Assembly: GCA_030386875.1 (NCBI GenBank)
Contig: CM059568.1
Span: forward strand, 23,988,120-24,052,119
Origin: Morinoia aosen
Taxonomy: Eukaryota > Arthropoda > Malacostraca > Amphipoda > Talitridae
Reading direction: 5' to 3'
Length of the DNA: 64,000 nt
In this document: positions 33,945 through 46,015 of the stretch, piece after piece
Layout of the letters: each line of letters opens with the position of its first letter
Position numbering within the stretch: position 1 is the stretch's first letter
Notes under the pieces: model-generated
What the model saw: only the letters and a program-made list of their open reading frames with translations
Database searches by the model: none
Told to the model about the DNA's origin: nothing
Made by a program: the position numbers and the translations under genes

Positions 33945-34320
33945 ATCACACACGTCAGGGGAATACAGCTATTATTTGTTTTGGACTTAGAGTTCCGAAG
34001 GGGACAGTGTAAAGCCCCGAACTAAAGGTAAGGTAGGCCTTCTTTTTCTTGAAATATAACTGTTTTTTTGTTTTGTTACAGACCCCTTTTTCTCGGTTCA
34101 CTGCTGTAGTGCTTTTCAGCATCGGCTACTTTCTTCTTCAGCTTTTATTCTCATTTATGAACTTCTTTCCTAACGTACTATTTCCATGCGCTGGGAAGCA
34201 TGTTTGGGAACACGCATTGTGCGTAAATTCCGCGTTCCTCCAACTCTATGCTAACTGGTGCCTTCTTCTTTCCTCTCTGTAGGACATTTTTTGTGATTAA
34301 GAAGGCCTAAACTAAGTTAT
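33945..34320 (+). repeat. Dispersed repeat B, copy 1, carrying a shared short ORF
   Basis: This 375-bp segment is homologous to 60684-61055 in the same orientation. It begins with CRTCAGGGRRATACARCT and continues through GTAGGCCTT and TTCACTGCTG to the ORF end. The ORF tail reads QLLFSFMNFFPNVLFPCA here and QLLSCFLTFLLNLMFVCA in the other copy; both then carry EHA.C..SAF..L...WC and end LSSL at the same stop position. Several codon differences between copies are synonymous. It may be a fragment of a transposon or of an older duplicated gene; I do not recognise it. Confidence 0.7.
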
Positions 34321-35782
34321 CTGCTCTAATCTAAGCATAGAGTCAGGTTTCGACTCACGCTCGACAATTGTTTCATGTGGCAATTTTGGCATTCTGTGGT
34401 AAATTGAAAGTAAGAACAGTAAAGAGAACCGGTGTAATGACGCAAAGCATGTTTATACAGGTTCATTTACCGAGACCCAAATTTTAATGAAGCAAAAAGA
34501 AACGCTTGAGAACGAACTCCATCAGCAATCAGTATAATACGAAGTGAATAATTTGTTTGTCTAAGATCGGGATGAAAGCGTAACTACTTTGTGAAAAATC
34601 ATGTGCAAGAAGAAAGTAGCTGCAATACAATGAACCATTCGATAATATATGAATATACACCCACTGCTATAATCGTTGATAATTTAATTGAGTCTATTTA
34701 AATACATTTACTATGGAGTCCTATTCTTTGTCCTCAATTACATCAAATTTTGAGCTAGTTGATTCTCAAGCTTAGCTGTAACGTTTCATTTCCTGCGTTA
34801 TTCCAACCAAGATTGACAAACGAATGGCAGAATAAATGTTACTTGCGCAGTGGGTCTGCTTCTGCTGCAAATCCTAAAGCTCAGCTAGTTAAATAGGATC
34901 AATTAGTAGAAATACGTACGAGGATGAACAATATTTACTCCTGCGCATAATTTTAACCTGAAAAATGAGAAATTGAAGCGTAGAAATGAACCGGACTGAG
35001 GTGATGCACAATACCTTCTTATTGAGAAGAGTAAATTTTCTATAATATTTGAAGATGTTCTCTGTCCATTCCACTTCTATTAAGTATTTTAAATTTATAC
35101 AGACGCTTTATATTATAAAACCTGTGTTCGCCCTGGAAGGGTGTACTGGAATTTGTTTACAATTTTTATTAACTGCTCATAAAAATGGGACAAAAATACA
35201 TGTCAAAACATACTCTGAGTTTTTACCTAGGTTCATCCCGCTCGTTGACTTAAATTAGAATTCGTTGAGTTATTCACGAATTGTTCACCTCATTCTTGAA
35301 CAGAATGCGTTTATGAGCAGAAAGTATGCAGCATATCTCAGCTTTTGAGCACATTGCTGATGGCTAAGGAAAAACAATCATATAACGTTCAGCTTTGCTT
35401 TATAGTTTTATGATACGTTTTTCCATTTTCAAGTTCAGTAGCGGTGTTAAGGATTCTTCTGGTGTGAGGATAAGGTCACTTTAGTCAAATTTTTCGTGAT
35501 GTTGAAATCGCCTTGACAGAACTCCGCATAGCTTTACCTGAGACATTAAGTACCTTGGTTTACACGTAATGAAAGTAGCCACGTGTACCGTTACTTGTAT
35601 AGAAAAGGTTTACTCCTCTATTAGGATCAAGGAAATCATCTGCCATGAGGAAGCCTCTTATAGTTATGTCCAAAATGGATCGCTGCTTTTGCCCGAGTTG
35701 AAAGCGATTTTGTACAGATCAGTAGTGTTTCTGTCCCCAATTCGTAATTTCATGATCTTTCTCTCGCTCGCTGTCTTTTCAG

Positions 35783-35806
35783 GTATCGAAACTGAACGAG
35801 CTCTAG
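35783..35806 (+). other. Possible 24-nt microexon or recursive splice site
   Basis: A strong acceptor (CTCTCGCTCGCTGTCTTTTC followed by AG) is followed after 24 nt by a strong donor, CTAG|GTAAGA. Only the reading frame entering in phase 1 is open, giving a seven-residue IETERAL insert that leaves in phase 1. The other two frames stop. The acceptor is directly followed by GTATCG, so CAG|GTATCG could also act as a zero-length recursive splice site. No flanking exons with matching phase are proven. Confidence 0.25.
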
Positions 35807-38800
35807 GTAAGAATGAAATAGTGATTCATTTTATCTTTGCGAGTGTTCTTATTTTTTTCTAAAAAATTATTGATCGCTTTAAAATTGCACTTGTCTCGCG
35901 CCTATCGAATAAACAACTAGGATGTAATTGCAATTTTCTATTCTATCCTGATTTTATGCTATCGCGTAGTCTGTGACATTGAACATTAGGTATTCGTAGC
36001 ACCTCTAGGTTAGCAAATTAGGTCGTGGTTTCCTGGCGCACCAAACAGCGTTGTAGCTATGCCCTTATGTCCTCAACAGGAAAATTGGGCATCGTGAATG
36101 ACAGGTGCAAAGTAGGAATATTGTTATGATAATAATCGACGCATGTGTCACCAATTAAGATTTAGGTGGCAATGTTATCTACTGATCTAAATCGCCCAAA
36201 CAAATGGATCCAAATCTTTCGCAAATACAATTATTTCGTTGGAGGGAAAATAGACGTATCAAAATATCCTCTGCTTGACCGCCATGAAAACGATATTGGG
36301 GGCACGAATGTTATACCAATTATTAAAAAAATACACTGCTGTATACTGCTTGTTTCGGCGGCCTCAGTTGCCACGAGGTAAGCGGTAAATGAGGTTTATT
36401 ACTTCATAAGGAAACGAACGGTAAAATTGTTTAAATTGCTACTTTACTATCAAATGAATCAGAAGGAAGTTATCACTTACAGATAATACTGCAACCAACC
36501 AGATCTACGATCGTCGCACTCGTTTTCTTGGTTGTTGGATTTCAATTAAGGTCTCTAAATTGTCTCTCCCTATTGCGCAACTTACAGGCATCAGGTCAAA
36601 TATAACACGATTACGTGTTAACTGAGGCTTCTGATTTTAGGCCCTTATGCTTATCCGGGCATTTTGGAAGGAAATTTTCCAAAATTTATCGCTGTATTTC
36701 TCTGTTTATTAATTTTCTGGAAAAACGGTATAAACAATAATAAATAAGGGAATTTAGAGCAGAGAATAAAACGTGAGGCACTACTAATGTCTTTCTGCCT
36801 TTTTTTCTGCTTTTTAAAGAAGATTTTAATTTCTTCAATTTTACTGATAGCAACTGAAGTGTTTTCTGTGCCGGCATCGTCATAGGGTAATCGATGCCTT
36901 GATTCTATAATTTACTGCTTTCAGATTGCTGGTAACTATCTAGGATAATACGCTCAAATCACCTTCCTCCTTGAATTTATTACTGTCAGTACTCTCATTT
37001 ACACTTTCACCGGCCGCTGCAGTAGCTTCTTGTTTCACGAGTAAGAACGGACAGTGAGGTCTGTGCCATGATCGTAACAATTGGTGATCACGAAGTTAAC
37101 TTGACAAATTCTGTGCAGTCTATTCCATGTGCCGCTATTCAAATTAAGAAGATGCATTCACTCTCCGGGATTTCAATACATCGCAGTGAGGCTTTTACTT
37201 TGTGAATAGAATTTTTCTCATTGCTGCTTTCGATTTAAAATAATTACAATTTCTATCGGTAAGAGATTTTCTCACATTTTGCAAATACTGTTATCAAAAC
37301 CCATCAACAGCGCAAGTTTCGAGGCTAGTCATTCATATATTTTTTAGTGAAGTAGGTAATTTATGTTTGTTGCACACTGGATTCATTGATACTAATTAAC
37401 ATCTTATTGATAGCTGGACCCTTTGCTGATAGTATAACACGTTGAAGATTTCTCTCTATAGTTCTTAAATATTAGATCCTTAAATTTTGTATTGTTCACA
37501 TTAAAAACAACCTGAAAACTCCTCTGTTGATATTTTTATAATAACTAGCACACCTTCAAAAACATAAATAGCAAATACATCTTTAGGGATTTGAGAAGAT
37601 TTCACCTCAAAACAGCGCCCTAAGTCGTACTTGCAGGAATCCCGGACTTGAAATCCTACTGGCAACGCAATAAATCCCCGTTGTTTTAATTTTTTGAAAT
37701 TTCACTAGTCGGAAGCATAATATTTTACATTCATCACCGCCTCGGACTGAGACCGTTCCAAAGTTTGAAGTGTGGAGATAAATTGATTGCAGCTCCTCTG
37801 ATCACTGTTGCCTAGATTAAAAGTCAATAGCATAAAAAACATAAGAGCCACCGCACATCTGTTTTGTTGCAGTGTCAAGAGTAAATTGTCTACTTCATAT
37901 CCTGCTCATGTAGTAGCGATGGGGTTAGTTTGACCAACTGACGCGTGCGTTTATTTACCACAGCATGATGCTCATTTACCGCTCTACTCAGGTAGCGACT
38001 GTGTTTGCCAAATTAAAACAATTTTAATTTCCCGCCACCTTTTGGAAGCAGTGTGTGATTTTGATGCAATCGCAGTGGCGCAGCGGATGCTCGTGGACGT
38101 CTTTGTCCTACTATTGAGTATACTTTTTATCGTTGTGGAAGGTTTATATCGCTGCTTTTCAGCGATATACATTGTTTAATAGCATAGCCATAGAAATTTT
38201 ACATCACCGCATATAAGTATCAGCCTTCTAACAATGATTTCGGTGACTTCTGTTTTCATAATTTTTTTCTATAACCTAATTAAACAAACAAAATTTTAGA
38301 TCGGTAGCTGTTATTTATCAAACATGCCATTTCTTCTGCAGAGGTTTTGCGCTTAAAAAATTCTGTGATGTGAGGGTAGTGTTGTACTACCCGTGACCTT
38401 GTTAAGCAGTTCGATCCATGCTCATGTGAAGAACAGCATAAATAGAATTCAGAAAAAAATATTTCGGCGATTAACACAGATGCATCTACATCACCCGCCG
38501 TTTATGGACTAATGCTGGACCTCTCTCAGGACAAAGCTTCAGCCTTTCACTCTGAGATCGATGCTATCGCATTCTATTGATTGTGTACTTCAGTGAAAGT
38601 TCTATTACATTTTAGGGAAGACTGGCATGAATCTGCTGAGGTGCCGATGTTGCGTCAGTGCTGCGAACTCAGTGATACCGGCTGAAGTATATTGCGGTTA
38701 CAGGTACTCGTAAGCCTCGTATACTGTTCAACAGAGTGATTCATCGCTTGCGTTTATCGCAATTCACAGTCTTCAACGCAGATGACTGCTGCATGTTAAC

Positions 38801-38980
38801 TTGGTCAATTAGCAAAACAGAACACTGAAAAATTTTACGTCACGTTTGGAGTGAAGAATTTGTGTGCCACACTTCTGTTTTCCATAATTTACAGTGCTTT
38901 ACTATTGCAACTTATGATTGACTTTTTTTTTATCTTGTACTTTGATTAATTGGGAGACTTACACACTAAAGTCTATCTTC

Positions 38981-39017
38981 GAGTTGGACACTTTTCTAGA
39001 GAAAAGTGTTTCAACTC
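38981..39017. repeat. Near-perfect hairpin, 16-bp stem with one bulged base
   Basis: GAGTTGGACACTTTTCT pairs with AGAAAAGTGTTTCAACTC across a 2-nt turn. Confidence 0.85.
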
Positions 39018-39461
39018 AGATTTTACATTGAGTAGACGTTACACTTGAATACTTTCATTTATTCAAGAACGTGACGTCAATCAAAATTCATTTTTGTGAG
39101 CTTGTGAACTTTGATATAGGTGCTTTTATCTTCAATTTATTCGGTTCTCGATTCACCTACAAATATTGAGTGTGAACTTCATCGAGGTGACCTAACCAGT
39201 TTTTTCCCTACATTTTCTACCATTTACACTCGCACTGGTCCCACTCCGCGAACAGTCGCCACACGTAACATTGAAATATATCACTACGGTGATATACATT
39301 ACTCTTGTTTATACAATCTACCTTTCCGTTGGTTGACTTGAGCAAGAGTGGAGCGGGTTTTCACTCGCGTTCCTTTGACATCTGAAGCTTCGTCTCGTGC
39401 ATCATTTCACTGCCAGAAATAATGGCTCCAACGATAACATCAAAGACTCCATACTATAGTA

Positions 39462-39546
39462 GGCATAGGTAAGCCTAAATTTACTACACCAGACATAATC
39501 AAGCCGAAATTTCCTATAATCCGCATAGTTAATCTAAATTTACCAC
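39462..39546 (+). repeat. Decayed ~30-bp tandem repeat, three units
   Basis: Three units of the form GCATAGGTAAGCCTAAATTT followed by ACTACA, each with CATA...AA.C..AAATTT; the units are diverged. Confidence 0.7.
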
Positions 39547-40814
39547 AGAAGGATTGAGCTCACTGCATGTGGTATATACAGATCAGGTTATATTTATTTC
39601 ATCAATACTTTAATTAGCTAGGAAAATGGCAAAAAAAAAGATGAACAATTATTTGTTTAGATCTATGATGAAACACGTATACAACTGATAATTATTCGCG
39701 ACTTACTTTAGTGGACTAATTTGAATTTTACGCCTAGCCAGCTATACTGATGTTTAATAACATGCGATCACTAACATTGGTACATCTGTACTGTCTTTTA
39801 CAAATTGTTTTGTTTTCCTACAGTCTCCCTAAAGCGACAAAATCACCGAGGTGTGTGTCTTCTCGTTATTTTGTGTAAAATATTCATTTGATGCATGTAT
39901 CAATCTACCATGGTATCAGTGCTCTTTAGTGTTCAAGGCTAAATTGCACTTGTGCATCACTCTTGCATGAATGTGTGCGGTTGTTATTCACCAGCACCTC
40001 TGTTGTTTATTAACCCAGCATACAAATAAAAACACGCTCATATGCATGCTTCTGTTTGTATCAGACTGGCATTTATGCATGCATCATACTGTGACTACTT
40101 CGTTGCATGCCAAGCATCAAGTTCAAAGTCTCATATCTGGATTATAGAGATAATAGAACTACTTATCTCTGCAATTGCCTTCAAGTCTTTCATATGTTAC
40201 TTTTCGCTTTCGTCGTCACCCGCCTGTACCCTTGTAGGTTGCTGGATTCAGGACGGGTAGCCTAACGCTTCCTGGTTACGTTAAGTGGAAAAGTTTCACA
40301 TGTTTGAAGAAACGCTTTGGTAAGGTATTCTTAAACCGTGACTGCAGCAGTCAAAATGATAATGACATGTGCTCTTTGTGTGTGTAAATGGATTATGGAA
40401 TGTGTAATGAGTAGGTTTTTATTCAGAGTGTAATTTTGTTGCTCGCCGCACTCATGTTCTGTCGATCAATGAGACTGCTGTCGATATATTGATGATAAGT
40501 TAACGTGGGCCACGTAAGGCATCAAATCAGCGTGGATTCTTCCATCCTCATGCTACGTTTACGTTTGATAGAGATAGGTTGCTATTTGCGTACTCTGACA
40601 GTTTCTTTCATTACATTATTGATGGCTTTCTTTTTTCTGCAGATTTTTATGAGCCTGTTCTTCCTACTGTATGTTAATACTCGCTCTTTGAAAACTGTGA
40701 GAGCGACCACATTAGTCTAGCAGTTCGTTGAAAGCTTTTGAACAGTTTTGATGGCTATGTTGTTTGATTAAGGGGAGATATTTTACATTTATCTTTAAAT
40801 ATTATGAATACAGG

Positions 40815-42089
40815 TGTCGTGACCCTATTTATTTTATCTCGCTGAGGTCACGGTCTTCATTTTTCTCTGCCGTTATTCTTTGTTGCGATGCATGATATTT
40901 TTTCATGTTGTTATTAGTCGTGACATCAAGATTATTCGTCACTATTCATATATTTTCTACTTGGTAATATCAAGGTAGCTGCCACCAATACAGGGTTTCT
41001 GTATAAATATTTAATTCAATCTTCGGTAAGCGTTACGAGCGGCTTAAGGCCATAAATTAATCGTGCATTTTAGCCGTGTTTCCTGGCTTCAAACATTATT
41101 ACTTTCCTTCTGAATCATCATGTCCTCTCCTCCTATTTATCTGAGGGTTATTAAAGACACAGGAAATATCAAAGAAATTCACTATTGAACACAGGAAAAT
41201 ATTGAGACATTAATCATCGAAAATACGCATTAATTGAATGAATGTGACTTACGCATTCGCCAGCCTAATATACTTAGAAGCTTGAGTGGGAACTGGGATT
41301 TGACATGAAATCAGAGGGAAACTTATCTTGAGATTTGGAGATCGGTCTCGCAGTCTGAATGTCGCCTGGCTGGCGCGCTGGAGCAAGGTCGCCATGTTTG
41401 GTTGAGGGCAGAGAGACCAGGTTGATGGCTGGGGCTATGCCGACAGTTAGCAATCTAGGTTGACAATCTCTAATTTACGTTATTGGCACTGCAGTTGAGT
41501 ATTCTTGAAGTTAATCACTTTCGAGCGAATGAGGGCACAGATATCCTAGGATGGCTTTGAGTAGTGAATTTAAGAGGCAAGCCTCGGCCCAACTGGACCA
41601 AGGTAGAGGAACAAACTCGTATGCGGCTGCTTGTGATCGTGTCCTCGCCTCAACTGCCGCTCTCCCTCAGGCAACCGCGTCTGGCGTCCCCTTGAGGTGC
41701 CAAGTTTGAATATCGACCTAACAAGGTTACCAATAAGAACGTGATATATCCCTATTATCAAATAGAAAACATACATCATTAACCTTACCCTCATTACTAT
41801 ATAAAAATCCCCACAAAACAATGTTAAACATATGAATTAAAGCAAATGAAGACATCCGTTGAGGTTCTTAGCATCTTCCGTTAGCGTCTTCGTTCGTAAC
41901 GCGTATCGACGACGTCTGGGCGTTGTTCCTGACGAGTCGACTGTTCTTGAATTTAATGTTGCAATGCTTCCTCGCAGAAATCAGGCTTAATATTTGGTCT
42001 TTTGAATCATTTATGAATAAGTCGTTGGCCGGACGATTATTCAGATCCTTAGCGGTATTCCTTACACAGTTATGCGGAGAAGCATGACA
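40815..42089 (-). repeat. Long terminal repeat (3' LTR in element orientation)
   Basis: 1275 bp. It differs from the partner LTR by three substitutions and a 5-bp GGCCC segment (near 41584) present only here. Both LTRs contain the same 5' part of a minus-strand open frame (MFCGDFYIVMRVRLMMYVFY...); the 5-bp difference shifts its end, so it is not a conserved protein. Confidence 0.95.
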
Positions 42090-42101
42090 TCCCCCGTGGC
42101 C
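42090..42101 (-). promoter_or_regulatory. Candidate polypurine tract
   Basis: The minus strand reads ACGGGGGA immediately before the TGTCATGC start of the LTR, the position of the plus-strand primer of reverse transcription. Confidence 0.55.
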
Positions 42102-43020
42102 GAACAAATCACAAGCTCCTGCTTGTGCTCGAAAGGCTTATCTTCGACGTTGCTCATCACGTGCAGCCGACGCCTTAATGCGTGGATTATGGGAAGAGTC
42201 AAGATGCTTACAACTGGAGTTTGCTCTTCTGGCGAGCGCTGATTCAGAGTCGTCAAATAAAGGAGTCATTATAGTCGTCCTATGGGCAGAACCGTGTCCT
42301 ATAGATGACACCGACTTCTCCCTCCGTTGCGTGGATCACTGCAGTAATCCTTGAGAGTGAAAACCCTCGGAAGTGTAGCGAACACTTCCAAATACACCCA
42401 AGTCGTATAATCCTGGGCTGCATGACTTGCTCCACCACTTGCAGAAGTCTTATAGAGATCTCCGAAATATATTCCGTGTGTCGTCGGTCGAAGTGGACTA
42501 CTATCTCGTGGAGTTCATCATCTTTTTTGGGGTTGCGTAGGACTCGCTGCCTTTATGCTGAGATCTTTGAGTTGATACGTTGATTTTCATCCGGGCCTCC
42601 GTATTATTTTCATCGTCGTTGATTACATCAGAAGCCGTCGTCGTCGAATCCATCCGAAGTCCGAAGTCGTGATTGAAATCCCTATGTTGAGCTGTCCTTT
42701 AAATTTTAAATGCCCGTCGTTTTCTATTCACCGTGCCTCAGTAGAAAATTAGCCGCGGTCGTCGACCCAGTCCGCTGATAAGAAATTTTCTTCGCGTACT
42801 CGTTTTCTACGAGTCGGTGCGCGAGCTCAGATCTGCCGCTGCGTGTCGTGTTTCGAGCGTCGAGGTAGATGGTGGAGTATGGAGCGGGGTGCAGCGTGCG
42901 TTCGTGTGTGCGCGGCCAACCCGTAGTAGTGATGCCGTCCGAGCAGGGCGACCGTGATGCGTCTGTGGTTGAGTCTCTCACCACTCCTGGTGACTGGCGA
43001 GTGATGGTGCGCCGGCGCAA
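42102..43020 (-). pseudogene. Internal region with short minus-strand frames, possibly Gag-derived
   Basis: This GC-richer part of the element holds several overlapping minus-strand frames. A 98-codon ORF (42724-43020) starts at ATG and is rich in Arg, Thr and Ser (MRRRTITRQSPGVVRDSTTD at its start). Further on, near 42300-42540, another frame reads DDELHEIVVHFDRRHTEYIS, then LLQVVEQVMQPRIIRL. There is no CCHC zinc knuckle, protease DTG or polymerase motif, and frames change more than once. Position after the leader and before the polypurine tract would suit a decayed gag. That is an inference from position, not homology. Confidence 0.35.
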
Positions 43021-44723
43021 GCGTTCAACCGCGCTCAGCTGATGTCATCCACCACTCCTGAAAGGTCAATCCCATTAAGTGTTTGTTCTGATGTTCTTCT
43101 TTAATTTTTCCCAAGTCTCCCTCTTACATCACATCAATCAAGCCTTCCCTCTCAAACTCCCAAGTATTTACAAAAAGACTTAAGCATCCTACGTTTGAAT
43201 TTTACGTTATTATAAGCAAATTACGAATAGAACATAAGGTTCAAAAAAATTATTTAAGTATAGATCGCAAAGTTTAAAATTAATTACATCCTACGAGTAC
43301 ACACACATTTACGGAATTATCGAAATACATGAAAGTGAAACAAATTGAACTATTTTCCCCACACAGAAATATTAATTACAAAAATTATACATAGTATTTA
43401 AATTTGACCAACTCGACGCAATGAAATTCATAGTCACGTTCAGGACCAGTAGAACATGTATGCGCAAACATATTAATATGAGATCGTCGTGATCGAATAA
43501 ACCCGTTTGAAACAAATCATCACCCTTATGAAGTTTTAGATTTCTGAATTACCAATTCACTGTATTATTCAGATGGATTATGGATTATCGTGACTTCACA
43601 GCTGTTTCCATGTTATTAATCCATATCGCTCATAGCTAGAATCATTATGTGACGTACCTCGCAGGTAACTAATTATTTTAAGAGTAATAGTAAATCTAAT
43701 TCTTTAGATTATTCGCCAAAATGAAATTGTTCCGAAGAATCGTGATTAAATTTTGAAACCTTAACTAACTAGTAACTCTAATAGCAGACAAACGCCTCTG
43801 GTTTACATTCATTCTAGTTGAAACTGTGCCATTTGGTATTTAAATTGAATCTATTGTATTTAAATATCAAATTTAAAATTGTTAAAGAATGCTATCTCCG
43901 GAAATTGGAATAAAATTATCTATAAGCTGGTTTTGATCATTAGTATTTAAATTTTGAATAAAAATTCACATGATATTGACATAATTATGCCGTGGTATCC
44001 GCATGAATTTGTTTGATGAACGTCGAATAAGAAATTTTACACGCAGTAATGATGAAATAATTAAATTTTTACGTTCTCACATGTAATTAAATTTATTTTT
44101 CATTAGAAAAACGTAAATATTACATGCCTAAACTAAGAAAATCGTGATTCACAACATTTATCGTTCGCGTTATTGAAGTTTAGAATCATGGAAAGCTCTA
44201 GCGTGTGGCATTTGTGGCAGTTCGTACGCGGGTACGTGGGCTTTGTTTATGTATCACATGCCATTGGCGTGGGGAAGCGAGCGGCTGCTGCGGTAAGCCA
44301 GCCCTACCCAAGGACTTAGGAATGTTCGATCTTAACATTCGTCTCCAACGTAGCATGTTGTTACATTTCAGTTTTTACATTACAGTTTTAACGTTGGGTA
44401 GTGCAGAAAATGTTACATACATGGTAGTTAAAATTACTTGATGAAGGGATACGTTGCACATCCGTACCTATTATGAGTCTATCGACAACATTGAAATATG
44501 AAACATTAATACATTACTTTATCGTTCCAAATGACATTCTGCAAATAAGTATTCATTAGGAAGAGAGAGATAAGATGATTCAGATAAAGAAATTATTTTT
44601 AGTCGGCCAAATATAAATTTTTAATTTTGAATGTTTGAATGCACGTATATATTTTTTTTCGGAGGTGTGAGTCCGGTAGGCATGAGATTTTACAGTAACA
44701 TTCACATTTAAAGCAAAACTCAA
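43021..44723 (-). other. AT-rich internal leader of the LTR element
   Basis: About 1.7 kb with no open frame of note and AT-rich composition unlike the GC-richer half next to it. The + strand frame 44205-44441 has no motif. It may be an unrelated insertion or a long untranslated leader. Confidence 0.5.
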
Positions 44724-44743
44724 ATCCCAACGCTCAGCCACCA
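44724..44743 (-). promoter_or_regulatory. Candidate tRNA primer-binding site
   Basis: The minus strand reads TGGTGGCTGAGCGTTGGGAT, two bases after the LTR. It starts with the TGG complementary to tRNA CCA, and the GGGATTTGA a little further on resembles the complement of a tRNA T-arm. The exact tRNA is not identified. Confidence 0.6.
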
Positions 44744-44745
44744 TA

Positions 44746-46015
44746 TGTCGTGACCCTATTTATTTTATCTCGCTGAGGTCACGGTCTTCATTTTTCTCTG
44801 CCGTTATTCTTTGTTGCGATGCATGATATTTTTTCATGTTGTTATTAGTCGTGACATCAAGATTATTCGTCACTATTCATATATTTTCTACTTGGTAATA
44901 TCAAGGTAGCTGCCACCAATACAGGGTTTCTGTATAAATATTTAATTCAATCTTCGGTAAGCGTTACGAGCGGCTTAAGGCCATAAATTAATCGTGCATT
45001 TTAGCCGTGTTTCCTGGCTTCAAACATTATTACTTTCCTTCTGAATCATCATGTCCTCTCCTCCTATTTATCTGAGGGTTATTAAAGACACAGGAAATAT
45101 CAAAGAAATTCACTATTGAACACAGGAAAATATTGAGACATTAATCATCGAAAATACGCATTAATTGAATGAATGTGACTTACGCATTCGCCATCCTAAT
45201 ATACTTAGAAGCTTGAGTGGGAACTGGGATTTGACATGAAATCAGAGGGAAACTTATCTTGAGATTTGGAGATCGGTCTCGCAGTCTGAATGTCGCCTGG
45301 CTGGCGCGCTGGAGCAAGGTCGCCATGTTTGGTTGAGGGCAGAGAGACCAGGTTGATGGCTGGGGCTATGCCGACAGTTAGCAATCTAGGTTGACAATCT
45401 CTAATTTACGTTATTGGCACTGCAGTTGAGTATTCTTGAAGTTAATCACTTTCGAGCGAATGAGGGCACAGATATCCTAGGATGGCTTTGAGTAGTGAAT
45501 TTAAGAGGCAAGCCTCAACTGGACCAAGGTAGAGGAACAAACTCGTATGCGGCTGCTTGTGATCGTGTCCTCGCCTCAACTGCCGCTCTCCCTCAGGCAA
45601 CCGCGTCTGGCGTCCCCTTGAGGTGCCAAGTTTGAATATCGACCTAACAAGGTTACCAATAAGAACGTGATATATCCCTATTATCAAATAGAAAACATAC
45701 ATCATTAACCTTACCCTCATTACTATATAAAAATCCCCACAAAACAATGTTAGACATATGAATTAAAGCAAATGAAGACATCCGTTGAGGTTCTTAGCAT
45801 CTTCCGTTAGCGTCTTCGTTCGTAACGCGTATCGACGACGTCTGGGCGTTGTTCCTGACGAGTCGACTGTTCTTGAATTTAATGTTGCAATGCTTCCTCG
45901 CAGAAATCAGGCTTAATATTTGGTCTTTTGAATCATTTATGAATAAGTCGTTGGCCGGACGATTATTCAGATCCTTAGCGATATTCCTTACACAGTTATG
46001 CGGAGAAGCATGACA
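44746..46015 (-). repeat. Long terminal repeat (5' LTR in element orientation)
   Basis: 1270 bp, three substitutions and one 5-bp deletion relative to 40815-42089. About 0.24% substitution divergence indicates a recent insertion. Confidence 0.95.

Larger units (their letters stand above)
34321..40814. other. Long stretch without a supported gene
   Basis: This 6.5 kb has no recognised transposon or conserved protein. It contains a possible 24-nt microexon (35783-35806), a weak exon-like frame 36166-36377 (TTTAG acceptor, ACGAG|GTAAGC donor, no homology), a near-perfect hairpin (38981-39017) and a decayed minisatellite (39462-39546). A TGGCGCAGCGG string near 38075 is reminiscent of a tRNA A box, but there is no B box or fold. 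Confidence 0.4.
40815..46015 (-). mobile_element. Complete non-autonomous LTR retrotransposon, recently inserted
   Basis: Two near-identical direct repeats (40815-42089 and 44746-46015) bound a 2656-bp interior. The LTRs begin TGTCGTGACC and end AGCATGACA, giving TGTC/GACA ends. The insertion is flanked by CAGG on both sides (40811-40814 and 46016-46019). Orientation is read as minus. On that strand TGGTGGCTGAGCGTTGGGAT follows the first LTR after two bases, as a primer-binding site would, and ACGGGGGA abuts the last LTR as a polypurine tract. No protease, RT, RNase H or integrase motif is found, so it must rely on enzymes of a relative. The superfamily is uncertain; the 4-bp target duplication suits Ty3/Gypsy but is not decisive. 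Confidence 0.92.

Noticed and set aside
36166-36377. Frame bounded by TTTAG and ACGAG|GTAAGC
   Set aside because: The donor is good but the acceptor is weak and the 70-residue peptide has no family resemblance. Without transcripts it is not distinguishable from chance.
38068-38100. tRNA-like A box TGGCGCAGCGG
   Set aside because: No B box (GGTTCGA-type) at the right distance and no cloverleaf; at best a SINE or tRNA fragment.
41570-41821. 83-codon minus ORF in one LTR and its 101-codon counterpart at 45442-45747
   Set aside because: They are the same LTR sequence, and their C-termini differ because of the 5-bp indel. LTR-internal frames without homology are not called as genes.
42305-42583. 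92-codon + strand ORF inside the LTR element
   Set aside because: Antisense to the inferred element orientation, with no motif; the minus-strand frames fit the PBS/PPT direction better.
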